Below, in pieces: positions 37,901-45,356 of a DNA stretch of 64,000 nt. How positions within the stretch are numbered: position 1 is the first letter of the stretch; each line of letters starts with the position of its first letter. Location of the stretch: the NCBI RefSeq assembly GCF_964355755.1, contig NC_092677.1, positions 9,570,601 through 9,634,600 on the forward strand, given 5' to 3'. Source of the stretch: Antedon mediterranea. Lineage: Eukaryota > Echinodermata > Crinoidea > Comatulida > Antedonidae. Under the pieces are notes generated by a model. The model saw nothing but the letters and a program-made list of their open reading frames with translations, had not been told where the DNA came from and searched no databases. The translations under genes were made by a program, and so were the position numbers.

Positions 37901-40274
37901 GTAACCGCAGCATAGTAGCCGCATAACATAACAGCATATATGTCGCATACAGATGAATTAAACCACTAGTGCGTCAAACAACATAAAAAAAGATAAATCT
38001 AACCAGGATCAATGTATGTGCGAATTAAATCTGGAAGTTTCTGCTTAACAAACTGGGTTGCTGAAATTAAAAATATGAAATGCATCCTTATTCAAATAAA
38101 AAAGTATTAGTTAATTTCTTTCAGGAAACAAACAAAAATGGAGCACTTGAGTACTGTAGTACTTTCATCTTTCACGTCATGAAATTATTTGTACCATCGC
38201 ACTCATAAACATTCATTATTTGCATAATATAATATCGATAGATTACATCACCTACCTAGAGTCTGTACTTCCTGTAAATCAGAATGCCTCAGAGCCAAAG
38301 CAAACACAAGTTCTTGTACTCGCGATAACTTCAAGGTTTTACCGATTTGTGGAAACAGCTGGGGAGACGGTTTCAACGTTTTCTGATAATGCAACGGATG
38401 TCCAACCGCAAAACAAATTAATGTTATGAAGTTGGATTTGGAAACGAGTGCAGTGCACTCCTGAATCAGTAATTGAGCCTGTAAGAAAAAAAAACATACA
38501 TAATTCAGAATTTATATTACTGTTTTCTGTATTTGCTGTAGGATGAATTGAATTGAAATATTTTATTTATACTAAGCAACCTCTTCAGTCAAATACTGGT
38601 CTCCCAGAGTGCCCAGTTATGATCAATGGCTGGGATGTACTAGTACACCGGGGTAACCCCCTACTCGTTTCGAAAGATGTACTAGGTTCTTTAAAGTGCA
38701 CATGAGGTATATGTGTACAATGGAAATATGGTTTATAGTCCTTATTCGAGAAGACTCGTACAATGAAGCGAGTGAGCCTCAAACATTTGCCAATGTTATG
38801 GCTACGTAATTACGGTCCCACTGTCTTAACCGAATGTTACTGCTTGAAGCTTGGTTCCCACTAGAACGTAATGCTAGGACGTAAACGCAACGCAAGCGTT
38901 TTAACCAATGACAAGCGAAGTTATAGACAGTTAGCAAGCACAAGCGAATAAGCCATCGCTTGTGATTGGTCAATTCACTTGCGTTGCGTTACGTCCTTGC
39001 GTTGCGTCGCTAGTGGGAACCAAGCTTAAGGTATAACATACATTGTGAGGCGGAAATTCAAAATTCATTTTTGCAAATGTAGCATAATTAAAGACACCTT
39101 CCCTACAATTTGTGACGTTTTGTAAAAATAATACATTTATTACTTTAAAAACATTAAACCAGGTAATTCCTTGTCTTAAATGCACTACCTAGGTAGCCTG
39201 CGGCGACTGACCTCTTGTGGACGGTCTTTAGGCCTAGCCTAGCTAGGCTTAGTTTTGTAGGCCTAGCTGGTAAACATCGGTAACGTACGAACATCGTACG
39301 CTAGCTATATATCTAGCCTGACGTTGTATAGTTGCTGCATTAATTGTCTTTCTATTTTTGCCAGACTTCGTTGATACAAATTGGGGAACACCCGGTATTT
39401 TTTAGTTTAAAATAGATCTAAAAAACGTAGGGAAGGTGTCTTTAAATACTGTAAGTTGCAATCTCTTTCTTACCTGAAAATCTTTAGTACCGCTTTTGCC
39501 GTCAGTACTAAAGTCTACGTGGGAAAACAGACACCGAAGAAGGTGACGCTCGCCTTCTAGGCTATGTTGCTGAACCAACTATAAAAAAACAGAGAAAAGT
39601 TGTGTGTATTTTGTCATCAAAAAATTAAAACTGAAAGTTTTTTTTAGGGTAGGCTTTTAGAAAAATTTAATTAAATTTTATAAATCTTATTACTAATTTT
39701 TGTGCAAGATTTTGGTAAACTGTTAGTGTTATCACCAGATTTTAACAATTTGAGCAATTTTAAATTCTGCAAGACTTTTCTTGTGCAATTTGAAAATGTA
39801 CTTGTTTCCAAGTGTGTGTTGAAAGATTTTCCAACTTGACAGTGTTGTTGAAAAATTTGCTCAATTTTAAATGAATATTTGCAGTAAAAAGCATTTAACA
39901 GACAATTATACACAATTTTATTCACTTTTACTTTAAGAAAAAAATAGTTATTAAGTAGGCCTAGTGTATACATGGTATTCAATTACGGTACTTAAATAAT
40001 GGTAGAAGTGAGTTCTCAGGTAAAATCTGATATATTTTTAATTATTATAATACTACTTTTTAATGTCAAACGAAAAAGAAACCATTTACATAATATGCAG
40101 CCCATACATATTCCATATGATCCCCATATTTCATCATCGTTATACAAAGCCTAGGCTAGTAGGCCTACTCACGTTATAAATTTCTGTAACACTGGATTTA
40201 TAGTTCTTTTTGTTCAGGTTTCCTACCAAATACGAGATCTGGGATAAGGCCAGCGACAGAGAGTCCAGATTCAT
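16068..40274 (-). CDS. CNOT1: CCR4-NOT complex scaffold subunit 1
   Basis: CNOT1 is the large scaffold of the CCR4-NOT deadenylase, which shortens mRNA poly(A) tails and mediates repression by miRNA and RNA-binding proteins. Forty-two coding exons sum to about 2,317 codons against 2,376 in human. They run from [19 protein letters not shown] at 40274 to ...HCAPEIEK at 16072. All joins use GT-AG and keep frame. Order: N-terminal HEAT region, TTP-binding MIF4G, Thr-rich linker, CAF1-binding MIF4G, CNOT9-binding domain (DUF3819), then the C-terminal NOT1 superfamily homology domain that binds CNOT2/3. The usual short LFxSVA tail was not found. The donor of exon 42 reads AAGTAAG, so the frame stops two bases into the intron, and the protein may simply end EIEK. 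Introns hold most of the window's MITEs. The next three entries give the exons. Confidence 0.96.
16267..16384 (+). mobile_element. Hairpin MITE family A copy
   Basis: The left end is AAGCTCTGTCTACACTATC and the right a diverged GTGTAGACCGAGATTA. A deletion has removed part of the core. It lies in the last CNOT1 intron recognised here. Confidence 0.75.
17429..17500 (+). mobile_element. Hairpin MITE family A fragment
   Basis: The fragment keeps GTTCTGTCTGCACT and AAAAGTGTGATGTACCCAAA but no right end. It lies in the CNOT1 intron at 17366-17597. Confidence 0.55.
18259..18428. mobile_element. Tc1/mariner-like MITE with TACAGT ends
   Basis: The left end is TACAGTAGAAGAGTTCC and the right GAGGTTCCACTGTA. 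TACAGTGGAACCTC-type termini at TA sites are typical of short Tc1/mariner derivatives. It has no coding capacity and lies in the CNOT1 intron at 18179-18674. Confidence 0.6.
18439..18572 (+). mobile_element. Hairpin MITE family A copy, with a second fragment adjoining
   Basis: The full palindromic core is present (CCCAAATATGGTAGTGATAT, then TTCATATATGGGCACATGAC). A further left-end fragment, CTGCTAACACTATCAAAC, follows at 18597-18640, so a second insertion or a partial duplication lies beside it. Same CNOT1 intron as the TACAGT element. Confidence 0.75.
20810..21115 (+). repeat. Minisatellite derived from a CNOT1 splice donor
   Basis: About a dozen degenerate units of roughly 20 bp contain ATACTGACCTGGGTAAAGTG. 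The array runs without a break into the 3' end of CNOT1 exon 32 (from 21105). There the unit ATACTGACCTGGGCAA is the real junction read on the other strand: GCCCAG, then gtcagtat. TGACCTGGG occurs at 20911, 20951, 21081 and 21101; only the last is the true exon border. Confidence 0.8.
21619..21731 (+). mobile_element. Hairpin MITE family A copy
   Basis: The left end is TCTCTGTCTACACTGTCA, the core is complete, and the right end is cut off at TTTTGATAGTATAG. It lies in the CNOT1 intron at 21479-21829. Confidence 0.75.
23359..30149 (-). CDS. CNOT1: CNOT1 central MIF4G and CNOT9-binding block, exons 15-27
   Basis: Exons are 29960-30149, 29436-29495, 28883-29058, 28290-28414, 27763-27952, 27332-27517, 26847-26984, 26335-26511, 25633-26001, 24854-25135, 24501-24641, 24197-24352 and 23359-23499. 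Exons 15-16 are a Pro/Ser/Asn-rich linker. Exons 17-19 match the TTP-binding MIF4G module ([33 protein letters not shown]). Exon 20 is a low-complexity Thr linker made of ACA/ACG/ACT codons. Exons 21-23 are the CAF1-binding MIF4G domain ([34 protein letters not shown]), which docks the CNOT7/8 nucleases. Exons 24-27 cover a Ser/Thr-rich linker and the CNOT9-binding DUF3819 region ([20 protein letters not shown]). Confidence 0.93.
24720..24732 (+). repeat. Poly(G) tract
   Basis: Thirteen consecutive G residues lie in the CNOT1 intron between exons 24 and 25. On the transcript this is poly(C). Confidence 0.9.
26120..26312 (+). mobile_element. SINE family C fragment
   Basis: The fragment shares GTGCACTTTAAAGAACCTAG, TAGTACATCTTTC and the TAAATAAAGG-type tail with the fuller copies at 33368-33668 and 38547-38835. 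The tRNA-like head is missing. It lies in the CNOT1 intron at 26002-26334 and ends about 20 bp from the exon 22 donor. Confidence 0.6.
26636..26745 (-). repeat. Dispersed repeat with hammerhead-like core (copy 1)
   Basis: On the minus strand this reads GGGACGATCAAAGCATATTG, TCGAAACGTC, then AACTCAACAGTTCTTTCAGA and GTGTACCGCAAACTTT. It matches the plus-strand copy at 56695-56795. A third, shorter piece lies at 23911-23950. See the findings for the possible ribozyme core. Confidence 0.65.
28699..28834 (+). mobile_element. Hairpin MITE family A copy, near full length
   Basis: The ends are AAGCTTTGTCTACACTATTA and GTGTAGACAGAGCTT. The core reads GTGCCCAAATATCGTAGTGA, then CATATATGGGCACATCACAT, so the arms are self-complementary. 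TTA lies at both borders. It lies in the CNOT1 intron at 28415-28882. Confidence 0.85.
29092..29210 (+). mobile_element. Hairpin MITE family A copy
   Basis: The ends are AAGCTCTGTCTACAGTATCA and GATAGTGCAGACAGAGCT, flanked by GTA on both sides. The centre is shortened. It lies in the CNOT1 intron at 29059-29435. Confidence 0.8.
29690..29885 (-). mobile_element. SINE family C, diverged copy
   Basis: It shares TATAGTCCTTATCCGAGAAGAC and GCCTCAAACCC with the minus-strand copy at 38547-38835. Both borders are unclear. It lies in the CNOT1 intron at 29496-29959. Confidence 0.5.
30917..31020 (-). mobile_element. Hairpin MITE family A copy, 3' part
   Basis: It has ATATCACTACCATATT and the right end ATGATAGCATAGACAGAGCT followed by TTA. 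The left end is lost. It lies in the CNOT1 intron at 30150-31685. Confidence 0.7.
31686..40274 (-). CDS. CNOT1: CNOT1 N-terminal HEAT block, exons 1-14
   Basis: Exons in gene order are 40173-40274 (start), 39474-39578, 38256-38478, 38004-38060, 37541-37696, 37242-37354, 36636-36818, 35587-35862, 35072-35199, 34428-34560, 33761-33868, 32818-33057, 32270-32551 and 31686-31724. They encode the helical-repeat N-terminus, about 715 residues. Diagnostic conserved strings include [33 protein letters not shown] and [11 protein letters not shown]. The last exon, 39 nt, is in phase 0 on both sides and encodes [13 protein letters not shown], which I do not recall from vertebrate CNOT1. It may be a cassette exon. 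Its acceptor (GTTTAG) and donor (gtttgt) are acceptable but not strong. Confidence 0.9.
33137..33255 (+). mobile_element. Hairpin MITE family A copy
   Basis: The left end TTAAGCTCTGTCTACACTAT is intact. The core has a local duplication (CCCAAATATGGTAATGATAT, then CCCAAATATGGTAGTGACAT). The right end is missing. It lies in the CNOT1 intron at 33058-33760. Confidence 0.75.
33368..33668 (+). mobile_element. SINE family C, near full length
   Basis: The tRNA-like head has an A-box-like GGTGGTCAGGCGGTTAAGA and a B-box-like GGGGTTCGAGGCTC. The body contains CTCGGATAAGGACTATAAAC, GTGCACTTTAAAGAACCTAG and GGGGGTTACCCCGGTGTA. The tail is TATAAATAAAATATTTC. It is the best plus-strand copy and lies in the CNOT1 intron at 33058-33760. 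Confidence 0.7.
34047..34150 (+). repeat. Dispersed repeat D (copy 1 of 3)
   Basis: It contains TTAATATTCTTCTGGAGTTC, TTCCTTTTATGTACCTCAAG and GTATGGCTTTGTACAGGGAC. Near-identical copies lie at 36288-36400 and 36480-36575, all in CNOT1 introns. A TTA-rich microsatellite (about 34003-34043) sits directly upstream. Confidence 0.7.
34288..34380 (+). repeat. Dispersed repeat E (copy 1 of 3)
   Basis: It contains CAGATAAACCTTATAACCAA, AATCAACAAGTGTTGTTTTT and CTGGTTAGTGTATCATCCTA. Further copies lie at 34930-35030 and 35370-35445. A shorter CAGATAAACCTTATTCAACC lies at 20443. The paired AACCA/TGGTT words at the ends could form a hairpin. Confidence 0.65.
34694..34832 (-). mobile_element. Hairpin MITE family A copy, near full length
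   Basis: The ends are AAGCTCTGTCTACACTATCA and TGATAGTGTAAACAGAGCTT, with TTA at both borders. The core CATATATGGACATGATGATG, then CACTACCACATTTGGGCAC, is in reverse orientation. It lies in the CNOT1 intron at 34561-35071. Confidence 0.85.
35500..35573 (-). mobile_element. Hairpin MITE family A, right half
   Basis: It has CAATATTTGGGCACACACAC and a right end with TTTGATAGGGTAGGCAGAGC. It ends about 14 bp from the exon 8 donor of CNOT1. Confidence 0.65.
36288..36575 (+). repeat. Dispersed repeat D (copies 2 and 3, tandem)
   Basis: Two copies of the 34047-34150 repeat lie head to tail (36288-36400 and 36480-36575) in the CNOT1 intron at 35863-36635. The second has lost the CTGGAGTTCATG stretch. 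Confidence 0.65.
37753..37924 (+). repeat. 14-bp minisatellite, about 12 units
   Basis: Units of AGCATAGTAGCCGC repeat almost perfectly, with one G-to-A variant (AGTAACCGC). Because 14 is not a multiple of 3, all three minus frames stay open and give a 14-residue peptide period. This creates false reading frames. The array lies in the CNOT1 intron at 37697-38003. Confidence 0.9.
38547..38835 (-). mobile_element. SINE family C, near full length
   Basis: This is the reverse complement of the 33368-33668 element: GGGGTAACCCCCTACTCG, CTAGGTTCTTTAAAGTGCAC, and a tRNA-like head near 38780-38830 (GGCTACGTAATTACGGTCCC on the plus strand). It lies in the CNOT1 intron at 38479-39473. Confidence 0.7.
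38847..39027. mobile_element. Hairpin MITE with AAGCTTGGTTCCCACTAG ends
   Basis: The ends are perfect inverted repeats (AAGCTTGGTTCCCACTAG, then CTAGTGGGAACCAAGCTT). The inside is also self-complementary: GACGTAAACGCAACGCAAGC pairs loosely with TTGCGTTGCGTTACGTCC. The element is about 181 bp and non-coding, in the CNOT1 intron at 38479-39473. Confidence 0.8.
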
Positions 40275-40620
40275 TATTTCATTATTTCAAAGATGAAAGC
40301 TTTCAGTTAACTGAAAACCTACGGAAATAAACATATAAAACAATGAGTCAATAATTCGTGATGTTTTTGGGTAATATAAAAAAGAATGAATCACAAAATA
40401 GCAACAAATATTCAGCACTTCTTGTTGGAATTGTTCTGGATCGCCATTTTATGACTCAAACACGAACGAGAACTTTCGTTGAGGGCGCGGCGACCGGCTT
40501 GCGATTTTTTCCGTACGACAGTTCCTCCATCCCATCGGTTCGTTTCGGATTAAATCGACTCTTCGGTAAGCCACTTTCACAAATGCTTACTGATGCGTGA
40601 CAACCACACTCGGACTCGGA
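40275..40620 (-). promoter_or_regulatory. CNOT1 promoter region
   Basis: This is the stretch just upstream of the CNOT1 start. It is richer in CG than its surroundings (GGCGCGGCGACCGG, GTTCGTTTCGG, ATCGACTCTTCGG), as expected for a housekeeping promoter. Positions 40479-40604 recur inverted at 44564-44678. I see no TATA box at a fixed distance. Confidence 0.5.
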
Positions 40621-41714
40621 CAAACCATGGAGGTATAAATTTATTTTATACCTCCATGGACAAACCGTGAGCAGAGTGATAGATTTAAATACATAAAACT
40701 GTCACAATATTAAATAGTAGTACTGAGCCTCATAGTTCTAGTTACGTTAATATTACATTATTATTGTAATAATAATAGGCCTAGAATTTGAAGATATTTT
40801 AATAATACTGATTTTGAATTTAATAAAATGAAAATTTTTTTTTTAAATCATTGATTTCAGAAACCATTGGTATTGTTGACATTTTGAAAAATCAAGAATA
40901 TGCAATACAGAAAACCGATCTTGTCGATAAGATGATAGTATCATATAAGCTTCCTGGAAAATCTTTTAGTATTATTAAATGTATTTGTAGTCGTGTCAGT
41001 AATTGAATGTTTTTACTTTGTATGTATTTTTTATGATTTTCCAAAAAAAAACAAACATATACACGTACATAATAGACAATAATACTAGTTGTAGGCCTAT
41101 AATTTAATACTTAAATACATTGATAATACATAAATAATAGGGTACTGCAGACTAAGCACATACGTAATTTGATATATTTAAAATTCTTGTTCATTGCTGT
41201 TTTCATTGTCTCTATTGTTAATCTCTTTGTAGTACACTATATATTTATTATTTGTTGATCTATACATGGCCTCCATGATCTATAAGAAAATAAAGTCCAA
41301 ATAAAATATTGGTGCGTTTCGCATTGTTTTTTTTTTTCCAATGTAGAAAAGTACTTTTAATTGAAAGAAATGTTTACTCGTACAAGAAATTGGATTCAAA
41401 TAAAAAGATGTTAGTACTGTACCAGTTATTTTAATATAGTATTTTTAGGATATTTAATTGACTTAATTTATTTTATTGATATTCATAATTTGATTTAATA
41501 ATTTGTTATACTGTAATAATAATCGGATTTAGGCTATATTATTTTGTATGTATTTTTTTATTCAAAGTAATATTAGATTTCCATTCTAAGTGGACCAATC
41601 AATTTCTTGAATCTAGACTTCAATAATATAAGTTTTTAATTTTAAAGATATAGGCCTATTGTCCCACTGAAAAAACAATTTTTGTAAACATTTTATTGTT
41701 GAATATGTTTAATA
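40605..41714. other. AT-rich intergenic DNA
   Basis: I see nothing coding. A perfect palindrome lies at about 40626-40662 (CCATGGAGGTATAAAT, then ATACCTCCATGG). A related short palindrome occurs at 54843-54864. Confidence 0.5.
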
Positions 41715-43578
41715 GTTATTATTCAAAACATATTACAATACAATATCTTGCATGAATCGGACATTTCGATACCAATGTAGCAACATTGATTAACAAAATC
41801 AAAATTTAACAGTGTGTCGTGTTGACCGCGAATGACTAACACTACCGTCTTTCCCAATATACACCTGCATAAATTGCATAACAACGCATGGCATACAAAC
41901 CGTTTCGTACGTACACATGCGATTAAAATAATAAATTCAATTTCTTTTAAAATTGAGGGCGGCAAACATAAAATTTACGAGATCGAATAATACAGGTTGA
42001 AAAAAAAATGTAATAAAAAAAAATGTGCTCTCCCTGCCTCAGCACTAAGGCCCTGCCACAGCCTTTTGGGGTCGTTTCCAGCACATCACCAGATGCATTG
42101 ATGTTGTCCCCTCATGATGTGTGGGGTGGAAAGGGGGACGTATAATTCTGTGAACCCCAAACACAGTGGTCGCATACCTTTAACTCTATTCCACCGACCA
42201 ACGTGGGAATCGAACCCACGACATACGTGTTGTCAACACGCTCAGGCGTCGAACCTCTACGGATATTTTTTTTTTTTTTTTTGGAATTGAAAATAAATAT
42301 TGGTTTTCTTTGATTTTGAAAGAGAGATATTTTGAGGGTTGTAACTGCTGTAAGGCCTAAACAAGTGGACCATTTTAAAAATCAGAAACAAAGTTGCATG
42401 GCATTATTATTCATTAAACCGACTGTCATAAAACCTCGAAAAGAAGCCCATGTGCTTCTTCATTTTAGTACTCTTGGGTGGGCTTCTTTTCCACATGGAT
42501 TTCTTTTCGAGATTACGTTTGCAAACTAAGAGAAGAGCTGCTAGGTTCCCGCCCGGAAAATGTTTTACAGTATTTACGTGATTCTAATGTAAAGATTAAC
42601 AACGTCAAAATTTAACAGTGTGGCGTTTTGACCGCGAATGACTAAACCTACCATCTTCCCAATAATACACCTGCACAAACTCATTTGCATAACAACGCAC
42701 GGCATACCAAACCGGTTTAAAATAGAGCTGCAAGGTAACCGGAAATGACATCTATTATTTTTTTCAAACAACGAATAAGAATCTTTTCAGTAGGCTTTCC
42801 CCACCAATTTTGAAAAATAGAGCTGCATAGGTTCCCATCCGAAATAAATGGCACTTTACATGATTTGAAATTATATGAAACAAACTACAGTATATAAGAC
42901 TCGCAACAGGAAAATAGAGCTTGTCCCCTGAAAGTGCACCTATTCATTGGAATATATGAAATTAAATATTAGGTCGCCAGTACTAGCCAACCGTTGGGCA
43001 GAGCCAATAATGAAAATAGAGCCCAGAATTGCACTTATACTTATTACTATATACATAATCACCTATGATAATTATGATAATGTTAAAATTTCAACTATCC
43101 AGATGCGACTTCAAAATGTTATGTGGGGTTTTCTACTTTAAAACTTGACTTCGTATGCCTAAGGCCTAGCCCGGCGGCGAAATTAGTCTAAGCTTTGAAG
43201 GTCTAGAAATCGGCATATTTGCAAATGTTCTATATTTTATCTTATTTCACTCTCAAACTATAATCTGTTTAAAACATGTTTATTCTGGGACGGTGCGGCC
43301 ATACACACCAACTACCGTATTCATAACATATTACAAAACAATATCTTGCATGAATCGGACATTTCGCTACCAATTCAATGTAGATTAACAGTGTGGCGTG
43401 TTGACCGCGAATGAATAACAATAGCATCTTTTCCACTCTACACCTGAACAACCATTGTATAACAACGTACGGCACATACCAAACCGTTTCGTACACCTGC
43501 GATGAAAATAATAAATTCAATTTCTTTTAAAATTGAGGGCGGCAAACATAAAATTTACGAGATCGAATACAGGTTGGG
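41715..43578. repeat. Direct repeat of about 270 bp, two long copies and one partial
   Basis: Copies at 41715-41998 and 43318-43578 share CAATATCTTGCATGAATCGG, GTGTTGACCGCGAATGA, AACCGTTTCGTAC and AATTGAGGGCGGCAAACATA almost exactly. A partial copy at 42585-42730 has AACAGTGTGGCG, TTGACCGCGAATGACTAA and GCATACCAAACCGG. Together with the duplicated SINE that follows each long copy, this suggests an old tandem duplication with a period of about 1.6-2 kb. Confidence 0.75.
42024..42250 (-). mobile_element. tRNA-Val-like SINE (copy 1, head damaged)
   Basis: On the minus strand the B box GGGTTCGATTCCCAC and a non-tRNA body ending GGCAGGGAGAGCACATTT are intact. Compared with the copy at 44073-44298 it lacks the D-arm and 5' acceptor. 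CTCAGGCG runs straight into TCGAACCTCTAC, so about 180 bp was deleted. Confidence 0.75.
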
Positions 43579-43870
43579 AAAAAAAATTAATAAACAAGAA
43601 TATTTCTTACAAAAAACGCTGCTCGCTTATTGTTATTGCTAAGGTCAAGTCTGGGGGTCACTTCATCACGCCTAGATACTTCAAGTATCCTATTACAAAC
43701 AAAAACTTCAATGGACTGTTTTGATAATAATTCAATGATTATCTGACAGCGAATTATATCATGGGACTCATAAATACCAGAATGCTTTGGGATTTGTCGT
43801 TAGACTCTTTTCTCAGCCGTTTTTGGATTCAACAGGTGGTACCAATAAATTATATTGGAGTTTCCATTTT

Positions 43871-44063
43871 AACAAAAATGTCAAAGTGTAGTACTATAAA
43901 GCTGCTTGATTTCATCTAATGAATGAGTCATCTCGTGTGACGTAGCGGGCTAGAGCAGCAGCGTGATAACAAAAATGTCAAAGTGTAGTACTATAAAGCT
44001 GCTTGATTTCATCTAATGAATGAGTCATCTCGTGTGACGTAGCGGGCTAGAGCAGCAGCGTGA
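43871..44063 (+). repeat. Perfect 97-bp tandem duplication
   Basis: Two adjacent copies (43871-43967 and 43968-44063) begin AACAAAAATGTCAAAGTGTA and end TAGAGCAGCAGCGTGA. I saw no difference between them, which points to a recent event or an assembly artefact. Confidence 0.85.
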
Positions 44064-44072
44064 AAAAAAGAT

Positions 44073-44298
44073 GTTAAATGTGCTCTCCCTGCCTCAGCAC
44101 TAAGGCCCTGCCACAGCCTTTTGGGGTCGTTTCCAGCACATCACCAGATGCATTGATGTTGATGCCTCATGATGTGTGGTGGAAAGGGGGACGTCAGTGG
44201 TCGCATACCTTTAACTCTATTCCACCGGCCAGCGTGGGAACCGAACCCACGACATACGTGTTGTCAACACGACGCTCAGGCGACTGAGCTAACTGGTC
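44073..44298 (-). mobile_element. tRNA-Val-like SINE (copy 2, full head)
   Basis: On the minus strand, positions 44298-44227 fold as a near-complete tRNA. The acceptor is GACCAGT/GCTGGCC, the D arm CTCAGTCGCCTGAG, the anticodon loop TTGACAA (anticodon GAC) and the T arm GTGGGTTCGGTTCCCAC. A non-tRNA body of about 150 bp follows and ends GGGAGAGCACATTT. The body and second copy mark it as a SINE, not a working tRNA gene. Confidence 0.8.
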
Positions 44299-44395
44299 AT
44301 TTTGGTTTAAACAAGGTTAATAGGATATTTATGACGTAATGATGAATTACGTAATACACGTATAAATAGACTATTATCAACTATTCAGTCATGTA

Positions 44396-44470
44396 CTTTG
44401 TGGCCTAGCGGGTAATGCTCAAGTTTGAGTGCTCTCAACTCTATATTAGATTGGGTTCGAACCTCTACAG
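44396..44470 (+). repeat. tRNA-like fragment
   Basis: It has GTGGCCTAGCGGGTAATGCT (A-box-like) and GGGTTCGAACC (B box) at tRNA spacing, but the acceptor stem does not pair well. The flanking (T)18 and GGAATTGAAAATAAATATTG also follow copy 1 at 42260-42310, so it belongs to the duplicated block. Confidence 0.55.
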
Positions 44471-45356
44471 ATATTTTTTTTTTTTTTTTTTGGAATTGAA
44501 AATAAATATTGGTTTTCTTAAAAGAAAGATATTTTGAGGGTTGTAAATCGCAGTTTTTATACGTTGTCACGCATCGGTGAGCTGGCTTACCGAAGAGAGT
44601 CGATTGAGGCCGAAACGAACCGATTATGGAGGAACTATCGTATGGAAAAAATCGCGACCGGCTTACTTACGCCCTCAACTTTACCTATACTAGGCCTATA
44701 AAAATTATCTCGTTTCAAAATCTAGCTCTCCGCCGCCGCCGCCGAGATTTAATCAATTAGCAATTAGCATAATTTGGTTGCCCTGGCGCTACGAAGCCTA
44801 GACTTGAAAACAAGGGCACGTATGAAGAAGTATGCCATGGTGTTTGTAGGTTCTAGACAAGAGGTAGTATTGATTTGATTTCTATTGTTTTGTTTCCGAA
44901 TCTTTTGAATTATTGATTGTAGTTAGGCTACATCGGGTTACATGTAGTTTTTGACCATCAACAAATGAGCATATTGTAGTGAAGAAGACGAAGAATGAAG
45001 GACTGTTTTGTGAATGTTGTTGATTGATGCTGCTGTTGGGAGGACGTACTGGGTCGAAATGAAATCTTTTCGGTGTGATGATGTTTTGTGTTGTTACTGT
45101 AGTAGTTACGTACACTCTAGGCTTAGCTAGTTGCAGTTCATATTGTTAGTTACTGATTTATTATTATTATTATTTAAGCCATAGCCATTTGATTAAATTT
45201 AATAATGAGGGCAAATTAAATGTTAATTTTAATTTTATTCAAAACCATCAATCAATCATTTTCATATCATTTTCTTGCAGAAGCCTATGTTTTTATAATT
45301 ATTTATTTAGGATGTTTCATCATTTTATGATTGAAAGTAAATAATAGATTTTCTAG

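Larger units (their letters stand above)
40479..44678. repeat. Inverted repeat pair upstream of CNOT1 and the ANKAR-like gene
   Basis: The left arm (40479-40604) and right arm (44564-44678) are reverse complements over about 120 bp. Shared blocks include TTGAGGGCG, GCGATTTTTTCC, AGTTCCTCCAT, ATCGGTTCGTTTCGG, AATCGACTC, TTCGGTAAGCCA and GATGCGTGACAAC. They bound 4 kb of repeats. The cause could be a long-TIR transposon or an inverted promoter duplication. Flanking DNA shows no obvious target duplication. Confidence 0.75.

Noticed and set aside
37654-37948. Three overlapping minus-strand frames encoding a 14-residue repeat peptide rich in Leu, Cys and Tyr
   Set aside because: They are products of the 14-bp minisatellite: every frame is open because the unit lacks stops. 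The array lies in a CNOT1 intron.
44227-44298. Near-complete tRNA-Val cloverleaf (anticodon GAC) on the minus strand
   Set aside because: It is followed by a conserved non-tRNA body also present at 42024-42250, and GAC is an unusual valine anticodon in animals. A SINE head explains it better than a gene.
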